A stretch of 7,080 nt of DNA from Actinomycetota bacterium (GTDB lineage Bacteria > Actinomycetota > Actinomycetes > Actinomycetales > Microbacteriaceae), in assembly GCA_018895315.1 (NCBI GenBank), contig JAHIOK010000057.1, forward strand, positions 1 to 7,080, in the 5' to 3' direction. Positions 7,014 to 7,080 of this stretch are shown here, in pieces. Under the pieces are notes generated by a model that saw only the letters and a program-made list of their open reading frames with translations, did not search any database and had not been told where the DNA came from. The translations under genes and the position numbers were made by a program. Position 1 is the stretch's first letter, and each line of letters opens with the position of its first letter.

Positions 7014-7080
7014 TCAGTGGAACTGCTGCGCCTCGGTGGATCCCACCAGGGCGAGGGTGGCGCTGTCGGGGTTGAGCGCC
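7014..7080 (-). CDS. aceA: Isocitrate lyase, C-terminal fragment
   Basis: The last 21 residues of a minus-strand gene are visible, ending ALVGSTEAQQFH before a TGA at 7016-7014. The GSTE-x-x-QF(H) tail is characteristic of isocitrate lyase, which splits isocitrate into glyoxylate and succinate at the start of the glyoxylate shunt. The active site (KKCGH loop) and the rest of the enzyme lie outside the window. Its position 28 bases upstream of aceB supports the call, since the two enzymes act in sequence and are often adjacent. Confidence rests on the tail motif plus context. Confidence 0.85.
   Translation of the reverse strand, partial: ALNPDSATLALVGSTEAQQFH

Overview
The window reads as ordinary chromosomal core sequence from a high-GC Gram-positive bacterium, most likely an actinobacterium of the Microbacteriaceae (Microbacterium-like). 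The evidence is GC-rich third codon positions, GTG starts, a -10 hexamer lying almost directly on the start codon (leaderless transcripts), a UPF0336/HadA-HadB-MurB gene order known from actinobacteria, and a very frequent GGCATCCG word. Genus assignment is inference. No RNA gene, CRISPR array, transposase or phage gene is visible.

Layout: positions 2-91 (+) are the last codons of an unrecognised protein. Two bases later comes a TSUP/TauE-family membrane permease (94-912, +). A 47-base gap carrying a TAGGAT -10 box leads into a tight three-gene operon on +: a HadA-like MaoC/FAS1-type dehydratase subunit (960-1406), a catalytic HadB-like MaoC dehydratase (1406-1816) and murB (1820-2962). A large symmetric hairpin (2995-3056) sits centrally between the convergent murB and a minus-strand type-I-beta aspartate aminotransferase gene (3094-4293). 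The aminotransferase is divergent, across 58 bases, from a hormone-sensitive-lipase-type alpha/beta hydrolase (4352-5242, +). A second long hairpin (5257-5310) separates the hydrolase from the convergent malate synthase gene aceB (5318-6985, -). Immediately upstream of aceB on the same strand is the C-terminus of isocitrate lyase aceA (7014-7080, -, cut by the window edge).

How the genes work together: murB supplies UDP-MurNAc for peptidoglycan, and its co-transcribed dehydratase pair most probably acts on beta-hydroxyacyl thioesters, so the operon may couple envelope lipid and wall synthesis. aceA and aceB together form the glyoxylate shunt for growth on acetate or fatty acids. The aminotransferase links oxaloacetate and glutamate to aspartate. 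The hydrolase and the permease are accessory functions with unknown physiological substrates.

I did not find a convincing new multi-gene system. The signals most worth a second look are non-coding: the two long palindromes at the convergent gene ends, and the over-represented GGCATCCG word, which appears as an inverted pair inside one of those palindromes.
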